Below, one piece after another: positions 19,358-30,587 of a DNA stretch of 64,000 nt (position 1 is its first letter; the number at the start of each line of letters is the position of its first letter). A program made the translations under genes and the position numbers. Source of the DNA: Thermocrinis sp. (lineage in GTDB: Bacteria; Aquificota; Aquificia; Aquificales; Aquificaceae); the NCBI GenBank assembly GCA_028276475.1, contig JAPYWH010000003.1, forward strand, positions 1 to 64,000, in the 5' to 3' direction. The notes under the pieces are model-generated. The model was not told the origin of the DNA, made no database searches, and saw only the letters and a program-made list of their open reading frames with translations.

Positions 19358-20259
19358 TATCTCTTAGCCAACCTTTCCAGTTCCCTGTAGTAGCTGTTTT
19401 CTCCAAAGGTCTCTTTGTACTTTTCCATAAGCCTGAGACCTTCCTCTTTACTACTTTTTGCCATATCATCCCATCTCTTGATTTGCTCTTCCAAAAAGGC
19501 TATTCTCTTTTGAATTGCTTTTTTCTCTTCCTCGTCCTTTGCAGAGTTCAAGCTTTTCTTTGCCTCTTCAATCCATTCTTTATATACCTTTTTCCTTCTT
19601 TCTGCTTGCCTTTCTACCAACAGAAGGGACTTTATGTATCTGTAGAAAGCCTCCGCCTGAGGGACCTGTTCTGGATAGTTTATCAGCAGGTCTCTGTACC
19701 TTAAGCTGGCTGAATAATAATAGCCATAGTCTTCGTAAAATTTGCCCACGAGATATTCATGGTCCGCAAGCTTTTTCTCAGCCCTTTCTAACACTTCCAA
19801 CACCTTGTCCGCATATGCACTGTTTGGGTATCTGTTTAAAAACTCTTTAGCTTTGTCTATTGCCCTGTATGTGTAGGTTTGATCCCTGTAAGCATCGGGT
19901 GCCACTTTCATATAGCTGTCTATGAGTAGGTATTGAACCCTTTCTGATTCGGGCGCCTCTTGATAATTGAATAGGAAGTCTTCAAAATAAACCACCGCGT
20001 TCACGTAGTCTTTATCCAAATAGTAGCTTTCTCCTATCGCTAACTTTGTCTCCTTTATCTGTGCGGGGGTTAGGTTTTCAAGATACTTCAGGGCTTCCTT
20101 GAGTTTCTCCACAGCCTTTTTGTAATCCCTGTTGCCATAGGCAGACATTCCCTCCGAGTATAGCTCCACCGCAAGCTTTGCCCTCTTTTCTTCTGTTACC
20201 TTAGCACAGGAGAACAGAAGGGATAGGATGAACGCAAGAAAAAACCACCTACCTAACAT
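19357..20259 (-). CDS. Outer membrane assembly lipoprotein BamD-like
   Basis: MLGRWFFLAFILSLLFSCAKV lipobox; AxELYSEGMSAYGNRDYKKAVEKLKE TPR repeats, IDKAKEFLNRYPNSAYADKV. Confidence 0.8.
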   Translation of the reverse strand: MLGRWFFLAFILSLLFSCAKVTEEKRAKLAVELYSEGMSAYGNRDYKKAVEKLKEALKYLENLTPAQIKETKLAIGESYYLDKDYVNAVVYFEDFLFNYQEAPESERVQYLLIDSYMKVAPDAYRDQTYTYRAIDKAKEFLNRYPNSAYADKVLEVLERAEKKLADHEYLVGKFYEDYGYYYSASLRYRDLLINYPEQVPQAEAFYRYIKSLLLVERQAERRKKVYKEWIEEAKKSLNSAKDEEEKKAIQKRIAFLEEQIKRWDDMAKSSKEEGLRLMEKYKETFGENSYYRELERLAKR

Positions 20260-21610
20260 GTCTGATTTCATACTTATTGTAATCCAAGTTTTCATCCTCT
20301 ATGATAACTACATGCTCCATTTTCTTTGTCTTTATGTAGCTTTCAACTGCTCCTTTTCTACCCTTGGGCACATAAACTTCCACAAAACCAGCGCCATGGT
20401 TTTCTATATCCAGGTCAAGCTCAAGGACATAAAGATTGTCTCCCTTTACCCTGCCAGAACCATTGCAGTGGGGACAATCCTCCGTCAGCATTTGGGTTAA
20501 GCTTTTTCCACTTTTCCTTCTTGCCATCTCCAACACACCCAACTTGGTAAAGCCGCATATCTGAACATTGTAAAGGTCCTCTCCGAGGGCTTCCTTGAGG
20601 GCGTTTATCACCTTATCTTTATTGCCCTGTTCCTTCATGTCTATAAAGTCTATCATTATTATTCCGCCCAGGTCCCTTAGGATGATCTGCTTGGCGATCT
20701 CCTTTACCGCCTCCAAGTTGGTCCTTAGGGCGTTTTCCTCCTGGGTATAACCGCAGGCGTCTCCGCTGTTTACATCTATAACAGTCATGGCTTCAGTTTC
20801 TTCTATTACAATGTAGCCTCCTCCCTTCAGCCAGAGGCGTTTTTGAAGGGCTCTTTTCAGGGCTTCCCTTAGACCAAAAGATACTGCTAATGTACTTGCA
20901 TCTTTCACATAGTAAAGCTTGTTCAAGAGGGATGGCTCAAAGCCTTCCAAGAAGCTTGATATTTGATGCCAAAGCAAAACATCGTTGCAAAAGATCGCCT
21001 CAATGTCTGACCAGTGGGACCTTATCAGTCCCAAATGCTGGGGAAGTTCTTCCAAAAGAAGCTGAGGCTTTTTATTGTCCTTTAGCTTTGCCTTTAGCTT
21101 CTGATAAAGCCCTCTCAGTTCCTGTAGCTCCCTCAGTATGTCCTCTTTACTTGCCCTAGCTGAAGCAGTCCTAAGTATTACTCCCTCATTCTGAAGGTCT
21201 TCTTTTATAAGATCCAGAAGCCTGCACTTATCCTCAGTGGATAGCTTTGACGAACACTTTATCTCCTGAGTTTCTGGCATATACACAATGTATTTACCGG
21301 GTATTTTTATGCGATTAGTTAGCTTTATGCCCTTTTCTCCCAGTTCATCCCTAACTCCTTGAACCAAAATCCAATCTCCAACCTTTAACATTTCCCCCTT
21401 TAAGGGTAAGTATGCCTCTTTGTCTAGACCTATATCTACAAAGACACCTCCCATGCCCCTTGCCAATCTTTTTACCTTTCCCAAGAAGACGCTTCCCACA
21501 ACCCTTTTTCTATCCTTGCTATCAAGCCGTATCTTTACAACCTCATCTCCTTCCAAAAGAAAGGAAAATACATCGTTTTTTAAGCCTAAGACCACTAACT
21601 TTTTTGCCAT
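20249..21610 (-). CDS. rng: Ribonuclease G/E
   Basis: GKVKRLARGMGGVFVDIGLDKEAYL; ETEAMTVIDVNSG; DLGGIIMIDFIDMKE; TEDCPHCNGSGRV. Confidence 0.93.
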   Translation of the reverse strand: MAKKLVVLGLKNDVFSFLLEGDEVVKIRLDSKDRKRVVGSVFLGKVKRLARGMGGVFVDIGLDKEAYLPLKGEMLKVGDWILVQGVRDELGEKGIKLTNRIKIPGKYIVYMPETQEIKCSSKLSTEDKCRLLDLIKEDLQNEGVILRTASARASKEDILRELQELRGLYQKLKAKLKDNKKPQLLLEELPQHLGLIRSHWSDIEAIFCNDVLLWHQISSFLEGFEPSLLNKLYYVKDASTLAVSFGLREALKRALQKRLWLKGGGYIVIEETEAMTVIDVNSGDACGYTQEENALRTNLEAVKEIAKQIILRDLGGIIMIDFIDMKEQGNKDKVINALKEALGEDLYNVQICGFTKLGVLEMARRKSGKSLTQMLTEDCPHCNGSGRVKGDNLYVLELDLDIENHGAGFVEVYVPKGRKGAVESYIKTKKMEHVVIIEDENLDYNKYEIRHVR

Positions 21611-23604
21611 GAGCTTATAACTTCCTTAAGGGTAAGCAGTATTACCAAAGAGACCAAAGCTACATACAGGGTACCAAGGAAGGCGTTGGTGTAGTCGTTC
21701 ATTATGACCCTCTGGGCTATCTCAAAGGATTTTATGCCTGCCGGCAGTTCTCCCATGGCAACCTTTTGGGATATAGAATCTGCGTGGGCTAAAAAGCCTA
21801 TGCGTGGGTCCGGGTGGAATACCTTGAGGATACCTGCACTTATGGTGTTTATTGTCATCAGAAGGGCTGGCAAGCCTGCCACCCATAGGTACTTAAACCT
21901 GCCAGTTTTTGCAAGATAAAGGACCGCAAGGGTTAAGGCGGTGGTAGCCAAAAGCTGGTTGGATATGCCAAAGAGGGGCCAAAGGCTCCTTATGCCACCA
22001 TATGGGTCAATCACACCCGCGTACAGAAAATAGCCCCAGAGGGCTACGGTTATGAAGCTGGCGGTCATGTTTGCCCAAGGGTTGGAGTAATCCCTAAAGC
22101 TTTTGATAACTCCACCCAAAAGGTCCTGGAGAATGTATCTTCCTACCCTTGTGCCACTGTCTATGGTGGTAAGGATAAAGACCACTTCAAAGAGTATGGC
22201 AAAGTGATACCAGAAGGCCAGCAGAGCTTCTCCTGTTATGCGGGCAAAGATGAGGGCGATGCCTATGGCAAAGGCGGGAGCGCCACCAACCTTTGAGAGG
22301 ATGGTTTGTTCTTCTATTAGCTGTGCTATCCTCTTTAGCTCCTCTGCGGATACGCTAAAGCCCCAGGAGGAGATAATCTGGGCAGCGGTCTCTTCTGTCT
22401 TTCCTATAACGCTTGCAGGGCTGTTTATGGCAAAGTATAGCCCCGGCTCCATAGAAACCGCGGAGATCAGTGCCATTATTGCCACAAAGGATTCGCCCAG
22501 CATTGAACCATAACCTACCAGCCTAACGTGGCTCTCTTTGTCCAAAAGCTTTGGTGAGGTTCCGGAGGATATCAAGGCATGAAAGCCCGAGACCGCACCG
22601 CAGGCTATGGTTATCATCAAAAAGGGAAAAAGAGAACCCTGCCAAACAGGACCTATGCCTGTGTATGCATACTGAGTTAGGGCGGGCATCTTGACCTCTG
22701 GATTGGCTATAAAAACGCCCAGCCCTATGATGATTATGGTGCCCAGTTTCATAAAGGTGCTGAGGTAATCCCTCGGTGCCAGCAAGAGCCACACGGGCAA
22801 AGCGGAGGCAAAAAAACCATAGACCATCAAACCGAAGGCTATTTGAACCTCCGAGAAGGTAAATAGTTTGCTTAGAGTCGGATGGTTTGCCACAAAATTA
22901 CCAAGCACCAGAGAGAGCATCAAGAGGGAAACACCCATAGCAGTTGCCTGTAGGACCGCACCCGGTCTAATCTTCCACATATAAAGTCCCATGAGCATGG
23001 CTATGGGAATGGTGGCAAAGGAGGTAAAAGCAGACCATGGGCTCATGGCGGTAGCCTTGACTACCACCAAAGCAAGAACCGCCAGCAAGATGATAAGGAT
23101 GGAGTAAATAACCAAAAGGACCACGAACCCACCGAACCTGCCCAAATACTCCCTTGCGATGGCACCCAAGCTTTTACCGCCCATCCGCATGGATATGGTA
23201 AGGATGAGCATATCTTGGACCGCACCCGCCACCACCGCACCTATGGGGATCCAGATAACTCCCGGTAGATAGCCCATCTGCGCTGCAAGGACAGGACCCA
23301 CGAGAGGACCAGCACCGGAGATGGACGCAAAGTGATGTCCAAAGAGCACCCACTTGTTGGTGGGCACATAGTCCAAGCCGTTGTAAAACCTGTGGGCAGG
23401 GGTTGGATTTTGGTCCGAGACTTCAAAAACTTTGTAGGCTATGTAGTAGCTGTAATACCTGTAGCCCAAAATGTAAAGGGAGAGGGCACAGAGTAAAATC
23501 CAGCCCGCACTTACGGGCTCCTTTCTGTAGATAGCTAAGACATAAAAGGCAAAGGCAAAGGTTATGGAGAGGGCAACAAGGATCAGCCTATCCTTTAAGT
23601 TCAT
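21595..23604 (-). CDS. cstA: Carbon starvation protein CstA family transporter
   Basis: NPTPAHRFYNGLDYVPTNKWVLFGHHFASISGAGPLVGPVLAAQMGYLPGVIWI; many TM segments. Confidence 0.94.
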   Translation of the reverse strand: MNLKDRLILVALSITFAFAFYVLAIYRKEPVSAGWILLCALSLYILGYRYYSYYIAYKVFEVSDQNPTPAHRFYNGLDYVPTNKWVLFGHHFASISGAGPLVGPVLAAQMGYLPGVIWIPIGAVVAGAVQDMLILTISMRMGGKSLGAIAREYLGRFGGFVVLLVIYSILIILLAVLALVVVKATAMSPWSAFTSFATIPIAMLMGLYMWKIRPGAVLQATAMGVSLLMLSLVLGNFVANHPTLSKLFTFSEVQIAFGLMVYGFFASALPVWLLLAPRDYLSTFMKLGTIIIIGLGVFIANPEVKMPALTQYAYTGIGPVWQGSLFPFLMITIACGAVSGFHALISSGTSPKLLDKESHVRLVGYGSMLGESFVAIMALISAVSMEPGLYFAINSPASVIGKTEETAAQIISSWGFSVSAEELKRIAQLIEEQTILSKVGGAPAFAIGIALIFARITGEALLAFWYHFAILFEVVFILTTIDSGTRVGRYILQDLLGGVIKSFRDYSNPWANMTASFITVALWGYFLYAGVIDPYGGIRSLWPLFGISNQLLATTALTLAVLYLAKTGRFKYLWVAGLPALLMTINTISAGILKVFHPDPRIGFLAHADSISQKVAMGELPAGIKSFEIAQRVIMNDYTNAFLGTLYVALVSLVILLTLKEVISSWQKS

Positions 23605-24308
23605 AACAGGTGGGTTCTAAAGAACTCTATGGTCTTTAGCCACACGTCCTTGGCATACTCTTCGTGATAGACCTCCGGTCTTGTGTCGTTAAAGAAGGCG
23701 TGATCCACGCCCGCATAGATCAAAAACTGGGCATTTACCTTGTTTTCGTTGCACCTTTGAATGGCTTCCATCACCTCTGAGAGGGGTATGAGCGCGTCCA
23801 TGCCCGCATGCACCGCAAGGACTGGCACCTTTATCTTTGAAAAGTCAATCTCCGCAAGCCTGTATAGACCGTAGTATGGCACAAGGGCTTTAAAGTCCTC
23901 TATTCTTGAGCCAAAATACCAAGTGCATGTCCCACCACAGCAGTATCCGGTTGCACCAAACATAAACTCGCCCACCCTTGGCACATAGCCTATGTCTTCC
24001 TTTTTAAAGTATTCAATGGATGCCCTAACCATGTTCTCCGCTTCCTGCAGACGGTTTTGCATAAGGTCCATCATCAGCTTTCCTGCGTCCTCTGGGTTGT
24101 CCGCAGTCTTTCCTTTGTAGAGGTCTATGGCGAAGGCGTAAAAGCCCTCCCTGCCAAAGCGGTCGCATACATCCTCTATGTGTTTGACGAGCCCCCACCA
24201 CTCATGAAAGACCATAATAAGGGGTGCTTGTTCTTGCAGATTTTCAGGCTCTGCCAAATAACCAGAAACTTCTACTCCATTCACATTAAAACTTATCCTT
24301 TGACCCAT
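23601..24308 (-). CDS. Dienelactone hydrolase family protein
   Basis: PLIMVFHEWWGL; GATGYCCGGTCTWYFGSR; VPVLAVHAGMDALIP; GVDHAFFNDTRPE. Confidence 0.9.
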   Translation of the reverse strand: MGQRISFNVNGVEVSGYLAEPENLQEQAPLIMVFHEWWGLVKHIEDVCDRFGREGFYAFAIDLYKGKTADNPEDAGKLMMDLMQNRLQEAENMVRASIEYFKKEDIGYVPRVGEFMFGATGYCCGGTCTWYFGSRIEDFKALVPYYGLYRLAEIDFSKIKVPVLAVHAGMDALIPLSEVMEAIQRCNENKVNAQFLIYAGVDHAFFNDTRPEVYHEEYAKDVWLKTIEFFRTHLL

Positions 24309-24331
24309 GGCAATAACCTCCTGCCTTTGAA

Positions 24332-25705
24332 TTATAACATCTCAAGGGCAGATTTTAGAACTTCCTTTGCTTGCTCTTGGGTGGGCATTTCCACATAGAC
24401 CCTGATCAAAGGCTCAGTGCCGGAGGCCCTCAAGAGGAGCCATCCATCCCCCTCAAAGACGAGCTTTAGCCCATCCTTTGTTATGACCTCCTTGACTTTG
24501 AATCCACCAATCTGGGAGGGAGGATTTTTTATAAGCTCCTTTAGCTTGTTCTTTTTCTCTTCTTCCGCATGAAGGTCATGCCGTAGGTAGTAGGCACTGC
24601 CATAGGTTTCAAAGACCTCCTCCACTATTTGGGAAAGGCTCTTTCCCTTGGTGTATAGGAGCTCCAAAAGGTTGAGTCCAGAAAAGAGCCCATCCCTTTC
24701 GGGCAAAAAGTGTATTATTCCATAACCTCCGCTCTCTTCGCCACCAAAGATGACCTTTTCCCTAAAAAGGACATCGTTTATGTGCTTGAAGCCCACTGGC
24801 ACCTCCAAGAGCTTAACACCCTCCGCCCTGCATATCCGATCCACCAAATAGCTGGTGGAGACAGTTTTTACCACCACGCCATCCTTTAAGCCTTTGTTCT
24901 TTAAAAGGTGTAGCAAAAGAAGGACGTATATGAGTTGGGTATTAACAAAGTTTCCATTTTCATCGCAGAGGGCTATGCGGTCTCCGTCGCCGTCGTTGGC
25001 TATGCCCACCTTTGCCCCCAAGGCACGCACCTTATCAAAGAGCGGTCCAAGGTATTTCTCTATGGGCTCAGGTGGATGCCCACCAAAGAGAGGATCCCTC
25101 TTTGTCCTTATGCCAACCACGCTTAAGGGTGTGTTAAGGAGTGCTTCCGAGAAGAGCCCCGCCGAACTGCCATGCATGGCATCGTGCACCAAAAGGTCCT
25201 CCTCTTCAAAGAGCCATAAGTTTATGAGTTCTTGGACCTTTTTAATGTAAGGACCTTTCAGGTCTATAAGCTCGGGCTTTTTGTTGTCTACCTTTACCTC
25301 CTGCGTGCGGTTGGCGAGCTCCTCTACCCTTTTTACAAACTCCTCCCTAGCAGAGCCCCCAAAGGATTCCTTTATCTTGTAGCCGTTGTATTTGCCCGGG
25401 TTATGAGAGGCGGTGATCATCACACCACCGTCAAAGCCCATGTACTTTACTCCAAAGGATACCATGGGCGTCGTGCATTCTTCCTCCGAAAGATAAGCTT
25501 CGAGCCCAAGGGTCAAAAAGACCTTGCATACCTCCTGTGCAAACTCTTTGCTTAAAAATCTTCTGTCGTAGCCCACCACCACCCTATTTTTACCCTCCTC
25601 TTGGAGCACCAGCCCATGGGCGTAGGCTACCTTTCTTACGTTTTCAAAGGTGAATTGTTCTCCTATCACCGCCCTCCAGCCATCGGTGCCAAATCTTATT
25701 GACAT
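24332..25705 (-). CDS. Phosphoglucomutase/phosphomannomutase family protein
   Basis: MSIRFGTDGWRAVIGEQFT; VMITASHNPGKYNGYKIK; ANDGDGDRIAL; GGEESGG; RASGTEPLIRVYVE; ATG at 25705 preferred over TTG at 25711. Confidence 0.93.
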   Translation of the reverse strand: MSIRFGTDGWRAVIGEQFTFENVRKVAYAHGLVLQEEGKNRVVVGYDRRFLSKEFAQEVCKVFLTLGLEAYLSEEECTTPMVSFGVKYMGFDGGVMITASHNPGKYNGYKIKESFGGSAREEFVKRVEELANRTQEVKVDNKKPELIDLKGPYIKKVQELINLWLFEEEDLLVHDAMHGSSAGLFSEALLNTPLSVVGIRTKRDPLFGGHPPEPIEKYLGPLFDKVRALGAKVGIANDGDGDRIALCDENGNFVNTQLIYVLLLLHLLKNKGLKDGVVVKTVSTSYLVDRICRAEGVKLLEVPVGFKHINDVLFREKVIFGGEESGGYGIIHFLPERDGLFSGLNLLELLYTKGKSLSQIVEEVFETYGSAYYLRHDLHAEEEKKNKLKELIKNPPSQIGGFKVKEVITKDGLKLVFEGDGWLLLRASGTEPLIRVYVEMPTQEQAKEVLKSALEML

Positions 25706-25737
25706 AGGCAAAATTTTAACGGAAAATTATTTTTATA

Positions 25738-25811
25738 GTGCCCGTAGCTCAGTTGGATAGAGCGTGGGTCTCCGGAACCCAAGGTCGGGGGTTCAAGTCC
25801 CCCCGGGCACG
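25738..25811 (+). tRNA. tRNA-Arg (CCG anticodon)
   Basis: Acceptor GTGCCCG/CGGGCAC, anticodon loop CTCCGGA, T-loop TTCAAGT. Confidence 0.95.
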
Positions 25812-25828
25812 CTTATAATTTAAATAGA

Positions 25829-25902
25829 CGGCCCGTAGCTCAACTGGACAGAGCGTGGGACTACGGATCCCAAGGTTGCGGGTTCGACTCCCGCCGGGCT
25901 GG
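25829..25902 (+). tRNA. tRNA-Arg (ACG anticodon)
   Basis: Acceptor CGGCCCG/CGGGCTG (one G-U), anticodon loop CTACGGA, T-loop TTCGACT. Confidence 0.95.
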
Positions 25903-25910
25903 CTTTTACT

Positions 25911-27251
25911 ATGAAGCAAAGGGAACCTATCGTAGCCATAGCTACCCCCTATGGAGAAAGTGCCATTGGCGTCGTAAGGCTCAGTGGTCTGGGTGTTTTG
26001 GAAAAGGTCTTGCCCTTTGTGGAGCTAAAAGGTAAGCCAAAGCCCAGGTATGCCCATCTGGTAAAGGTCCTTGACACGGAGGGAAATCCCATAGACGAGG
26101 GCATAATGATCTATTACCAATCTCCCAAAAGCTACACCGGTGAGGATATGGTAGAGTTGTTTTTGCACGGAAACCCTTTGATATTAAAAAGGGTGGTGGA
26201 GCTTTTCCTTCAGAACGGTGTAAGGATGGCGGAGCGGGGTGAATTTACCAAAAGGGCCTTTTTGAACGGAAAGATGGACCTCCTTCAGGCGGAGGCGGTG
26301 GGAGACCTAATATCCGCCAAGTCCGAGCTTGCCCTAAAAAGTGCCCTAAGGCAACTAAGAGGAGACCTCTCCCAGCTTATTGTTCCCCTCAGGGAAAAAC
26401 TCCTTAACCTCTGCGCCTTTGTGGAGGCAAGCATAGAGTTTGAGGAACAGGACATACCAACCCTGGGCGAGGAGGAGATAAAAAGCCAGCTTGAGGAAAT
26501 AAAAACCAAAATAGAGGAATTGCTTGCCACAGTCCGAACGGGAGAGTTTTTGAGAAAGGGCGTCAATTTGGCAATAGTGGGCAAGCCCAATGTAGGGAAA
26601 TCCTCTCTCTTTAACAAATTGCTGGGCACTCAGAGGGCAATCGTCACGGACATTCCGGGCACCACCCGGGACTTTTTGCAGGAGCCTTTGAACCTGGAAG
26701 GCATACCAATAAACCTCATAGACACCGCGGGCATCAGGCATTCCGAGGACCCAGTGGAAAAAATTGGCATAGAACGGAGCATACAAAAGCTAAACACCGC
26801 CCATCTTATACTCTTTGTGGTTCAAGCCCACGAGCCCCTTGAAGAGGAAGACCTATACATCTACTCCCTCGTGAAAGATAAAAACCATATAGTGGTTTTA
26901 AACAAGGCAGACCTTGGCTTTTGGGAGGCACACAAAAAATTATTCCCAAGCTTTGTGCTGGTCAGTGCCAAAGATGGAAGCGGTATAGAAGAGCTAAAGA
27001 CCACCGTCCTTTCCAACTTGGGTGCGAGCGTGGGCGAAGGGCTTTATATTTCCCTGAGGCACGCAGACCTCTTGCAAAAATCCTTGGGTGTTATAAAATT
27101 AATATTGGAAAAAAACCTAAAAGAGTTGTCGCCCGAGATCCTAATGCTATATCTCAGAGAGGTTCAGCTTTATTTGGAAGAGCTTTTGGGTGGTATTACG
27201 ACGGAGGAGCTTTTGGGAGAGATATTTTCTAACTTTTGCATAGGCAAATGA
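25911..27251 (+). CDS. mnmE: tRNA uridine-5-carboxymethylaminomethyl modification GTPase MnmE (TrmE)
   Basis: PIVAIATPYGESAIGVVRLSG; GEFTKRAFLNGKMDLLQAEAV; GKPNVGKSSLFN; DIPGTTRD; C-terminal FCIGK. Confidence 0.97.
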   Translation: MKQREPIVAIATPYGESAIGVVRLSGLGVLEKVLPFVELKGKPKPRYAHLVKVLDTEGNPIDEGIMIYYQSPKSYTGEDMVELFLHGNPLILKRVVELFLQNGVRMAERGEFTKRAFLNGKMDLLQAEAVGDLISAKSELALKSALRQLRGDLSQLIVPLREKLLNLCAFVEASIEFEEQDIPTLGEEEIKSQLEEIKTKIEELLATVRTGEFLRKGVNLAIVGKPNVGKSSLFNKLLGTQRAIVTDIPGTTRDFLQEPLNLEGIPINLIDTAGIRHSEDPVEKIGIERSIQKLNTAHLILFVVQAHEPLEEEDLYIYSLVKDKNHIVVLNKADLGFWEAHKKLFPSFVLVSAKDGSGIEELKTTVLSNLGASVGEGLYISLRHADLLQKSLGVIKLILEKNLKELSPEILMLYLREVQLYLEELLGGITTEELLGEIFSNFCIGK

Positions 27252-27266
27252 TAAGGAGGTCAAAGG

Positions 27267-28559
27267 ATGGAAGAAAGCCAAGTTCAGGAGAGGAAAACTT
27301 ACTCCTACGAAGAGTTAAAGAGGATGTCCTTTGCAGAGCTACAAAGGATCGGCAGGGAGCTTGAGCTGAGGCGCGTCACCGGTCTCAGAAAGGAGGAGCT
27401 CATAGAGGACATACTCCAAGCCCAAGCCCAGTTGGAGGGTTTGAACTTCGTAAAGGGTGTTTTGGAGATTTTGCCCGAAGGTTATGGCTTTATCAGAAAA
27501 CAGGAGAACAATTACATGCCAAACCCTGGGGATGTTTATGTGGCACCCTCCCAGATCAAAAAGTTTGGACTGAGGACTGGAGACCAGATCGTAGGCTTTG
27601 CAAGACCACCCCAAGATAGGGAAAAGTACCAGGCATTAATAAGGATAGAGTCCGTGTGTGGGCTTAGCCCAGACCCAGAGGTGCTCCGGGCAAGACCTCA
27701 ATTTGAAAAGCTAACACCCTTCCATCCCACCGAAAGGTTCAAGCTTGAGACCACACCAGAGGAGCTATCCACAAGGGTGGTTAGCCTTATAGCACCCATA
27801 GGGAAGGGTCAAAGGGGTCTAATAGTGGCACCACCAAAGGCAGGAAAAACGGTCCTTCTCCAAAAGATCGCCAAGGCTATAATACAGAACCATCCTGAGG
27901 TCTATCTCATAATCCTGCTCATAGACGAAAGACCGGAGGAGGTTACTGAGATGAGGAGGATTGTGGGAGAGGGGGCGGAGGTTATAGCTTCTACCTTTGA
28001 CGAGCCACCAGAAAGGCACATGCAGGTGGCGGAGCTTGTCATAGAGAAGGCAAAGAGAATGGTGGAGCTAAAGCAGGATGTGGTGATCCTCTTGGACTCT
28101 ATGACACGCTTTGGCAGGGCTTCCAACGCAGTAACTCCCTCCACGGGTAGGGTTCTCTCCGGTGGTATAGAGGCAACCGCTTTGCAAAGACCTAAAAAGT
28201 TCTTTGGCGCTGCAAGAAACATTGAAGAGGGAGGTTCTTTAACCATCATAGCCACTGCCCTCATAGAAACGGGTTCAAGGATGGACGATGTAATTTACGA
28301 AGAATTCAAAGGCACTGGAAACATGGAGATCCATCTTGACAGAAAACTCATGGAAAGAAGAATATTCCCAGCCATCAACATAGAAAAGTCTGGCACCCGT
28401 AAGGAGGAGCTACTCTTGGAAGAGTGGGAATTGCAGAGGATTTGGGTGCTCAGAAAGTTCTTGGCGACCATGGACCCGGTGGAGGCGATGGAGTTCCTTT
28501 TGGACAAGCTCAAAAAGTTCAAAACCAACAGAGATTTCCTAAAGGCGATGCACTCTTGA
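27267..28559 (+). CDS. rho: Transcription termination factor Rho
   Basis: EGYGFIR...[70 protein letters not shown]. Confidence 0.98.
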   Translation: MEESQVQERKTYSYEELKRMSFAELQRIGRELELRRVTGLRKEELIEDILQAQAQLEGLNFVKGVLEILPEGYGFIRKQENNYMPNPGDVYVAPSQIKKFGLRTGDQIVGFARPPQDREKYQALIRIESVCGLSPDPEVLRARPQFEKLTPFHPTERFKLETTPEELSTRVVSLIAPIGKGQRGLIVAPPKAGKTVLLQKIAKAIIQNHPEVYLIILLIDERPEEVTEMRRIVGEGAEVIASTFDEPPERHMQVAELVIEKAKRMVELKQDVVILLDSMTRFGRASNAVTPSTGRVLSGGIEATALQRPKKFFGAARNIEEGGSLTIIATALIETGSRMDDVIYEEFKGTGNMEIHLDRKLMERRIFPAINIEKSGTRKEELLLEEWELQRIWVLRKFLATMDPVEAMEFLLDKLKKFKTNRDFLKAMHS

Positions 28560-28591
28560 CAATACCATACTAAAGTTTATTATAAAAACCT

Positions 28592-29722
28592 ATGCAATCT
28601 TCCAAAAGGGATTACTACGAGGTGCTTGGTGTTCCAAGAAACGCAACCCAGGAGGAAATAAAGAAGGCATACCGGCGTCTTGCCAGAAAGTATCATCCCG
28701 ATTTTAACAAGGACCCGGACGCACAGGAGAAATTCAAGGAGATCAACGAAGCCTATCAGGTCCTTTCGGACCCAGAAAAGAGGAAGCTCTACGACCAGTA
28801 TGGACATTCTGCCTTTCAAACTGCTTCCGGTGGTGAATACAGCCAGCAGGCTTGGGGAGACCTTTTTGAAACCATAGAGGACCTCTTTAGGGGCTTTGGC
28901 TTTGAGGAGGTATTTGAGAGAAGGGGAAGAAGGCGTTCTCAGAGAAGACCCATAAAGGGCGAGGATATATACTACACGGTGGAGCTTACCTTGGAGGAAG
29001 CTTACTCGGGCAAGGTGGTGAGCCTTTCCGTAGTTAGGGATGTTCCATGCCCTGCCTGTGAAGGCTTGGGCTACGACAAGGATAAGGGAGAAAGAACCTG
29101 TCCCACTTGCGGTGGCAGGGGCAGTATATACCAAAGGCAGTTTTTTATAAGCATCTCTCAGACCTGTCCTACCTGTGGTGGAGAGGGAGTGATCAGGGAG
29201 CCCTGTGGTAGATGCGGTGGCAAAGGCACCGTTCCAGAAAGAGAGGAGGTGAAGGTGCGGATGCCTCCGGGCGTGGATAACGGTAGCAGGGTTCTTGTGG
29301 AAGGGAAAGGTCATGCAGGGCTATACGGCGGTCCACCCGGCGACCTTTATTTGCTTGTGAAGGTCTTGCCCCACAGGCTCTTTGAAAGGAGAGGAGATAA
29401 CCTTTACTTGGATATAAACCTAAAGCTAACAGAAGCGGTTATGGGAACAGAACTTGAGGTGCCTACCCTAAGCGGTGAGAAGATTAAAGTAAAGGTCCCC
29501 GCCGGCGTGAAAGAGGGAGACACAGTCCGAGTGGAAGGCAAGGGTATGCCAAGGCTCAGGGGTGGTGGCTTTGGAGACCTATTCCTTAGGGTCCATATAG
29601 ACATACCCAAGTTGGGCTTTTGGGAAAAGCACTTTGGAGATGGCAAAAAGGTAAAACAGCTTCTTGAAGAGTTAGACAAACTACTGCCTGAGCCCACCAG
29701 ATTGAGGGCAAGACAGCCATGA
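28592..29722 (+). CDS. dnaJ: Chaperone protein DnaJ
   Basis: [31 protein letters not shown]; four CxxCxG-type zinc motifs. Confidence 0.97.
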   Translation: MQSSKRDYYEVLGVPRNATQEEIKKAYRRLARKYHPDFNKDPDAQEKFKEINEAYQVLSDPEKRKLYDQYGHSAFQTASGGEYSQQAWGDLFETIEDLFRGFGFEEVFERRGRRRSQRRPIKGEDIYYTVELTLEEAYSGKVVSLSVVRDVPCPACEGLGYDKDKGERTCPTCGGRGSIYQRQFFISISQTCPTCGGEGVIREPCGRCGGKGTVPEREEVKVRMPPGVDNGSRVLVEGKGHAGLYGGPPGDLYLLVKVLPHRLFERRGDNLYLDINLKLTEAVMGTELEVPTLSGEKIKVKVPAGVKEGDTVRVEGKGMPRLRGGGFGDLFLRVHIDIPKLGFWEKHFGDGKKVKQLLEELDKLLPEPTRLRARQP

Positions 29723-30120
29723 AGAGGGAAGTTAAAAAGAAATACACCATAAGCGTAGTGGCGGAGATGTATAACATACACCCGCAGACCCTCCGCCTTT
29801 ACGAAAAGGAGGGGCTCATAAAACCCTACAGAAGCAAAGGAAGAACCAGATATTACACAGAGGAAGACCTCAAAAGGTTGGAGTTTGTGCTTACCCTATC
29901 CCGAGAGCTTGGGGTGAATTTGGCGGGCATTGAAATCATCCTAAGAATGAAAGAACAGATGGAGGAGATGGAAAGACAGATCCAAAAACTCTTGGAGGTC
30001 ATCCAGAGAAGCTTACAGGAAGAAGAAAGTGAAGATGTGAGGGCAATAGTGCTCTCCAGCAAGAATGTGGTGGCACGCCTTCGGGATATAATTAACAGGC
30101 ATGAGAATAAGGGAGACTGA
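29719..30120 (+). CDS. MerR-family regulator, HspR-like
   Basis: [67 protein letters not shown]; follows dnaJ. Confidence 0.88.
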   Translation: MKREVKKKYTISVVAEMYNIHPQTLRLYEKEGLIKPYRSKGRTRYYTEEDLKRLEFVLTLSRELGVNLAGIEIILRMKEQMEEMERQIQKLLEVIQRSLQEEESEDVRAIVLSSKNVVARLRDIINRHENKGD

Positions 30121-30586
30121 CCTACCGGGTATAGGCAAAAAATATGGCGTGTTATTAAAAAGCGGTAAAGAGCTTGTGATAATCATTCACAATACGGGCA
30201 GGAGGGAGGTATATCTTATGGAGGACGAAGAGCCCAGCTGTGTTATAGAGCTAACCGATGAGGAGGCAAAGGAGCTTGGCTTTTTGGTGGCGGGTGCCAC
30301 ATACCAGCCTGTTCCCACAGAAAAGATGGAAATGATCCTCCAACAGGTGGTGATGGAATGGGTGAAGGTTCAACAAAACTCAAACTTTGTTAATAAGACC
30401 ATAGCAGAACTTGAGATAAGGAGAAAGACTGGCGTTTCCATAATCGCCATAGAGAGGGGAGGGAAGGTGATCCCAAGCCCAGACCCTTACAAGGAACAGA
30501 TAAAGGCAGGAGACACCCTGATTGCGGTGGGCACCAGACAGCAAATGAAAGCCTTTTTAGACCTATGCGGAGGATGTAGCACTTAG
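30101..30586 (+). CDS. KhtT-like K+/H+ antiporter regulatory subunit with TrkA-C domain
   Basis: [22 protein letters not shown]...; C-terminal GVSIIAIERGGKVIPSPDPYKEQIKAGDTLIAVGT. Confidence 0.85.
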   Translation: MRIRETDLPGIGKKYGVLLKSGKELVIIIHNTGRREVYLMEDEEPSCVIELTDEEAKELGFLVAGATYQPVPTEKMEMILQQVVMEWVKVQQNSNFVNKTIAELEIRRKTGVSIIAIERGGKVIPSPDPYKEQIKAGDTLIAVGTRQQMKAFLDLCGGCST

Positions 30587-30587
30587 G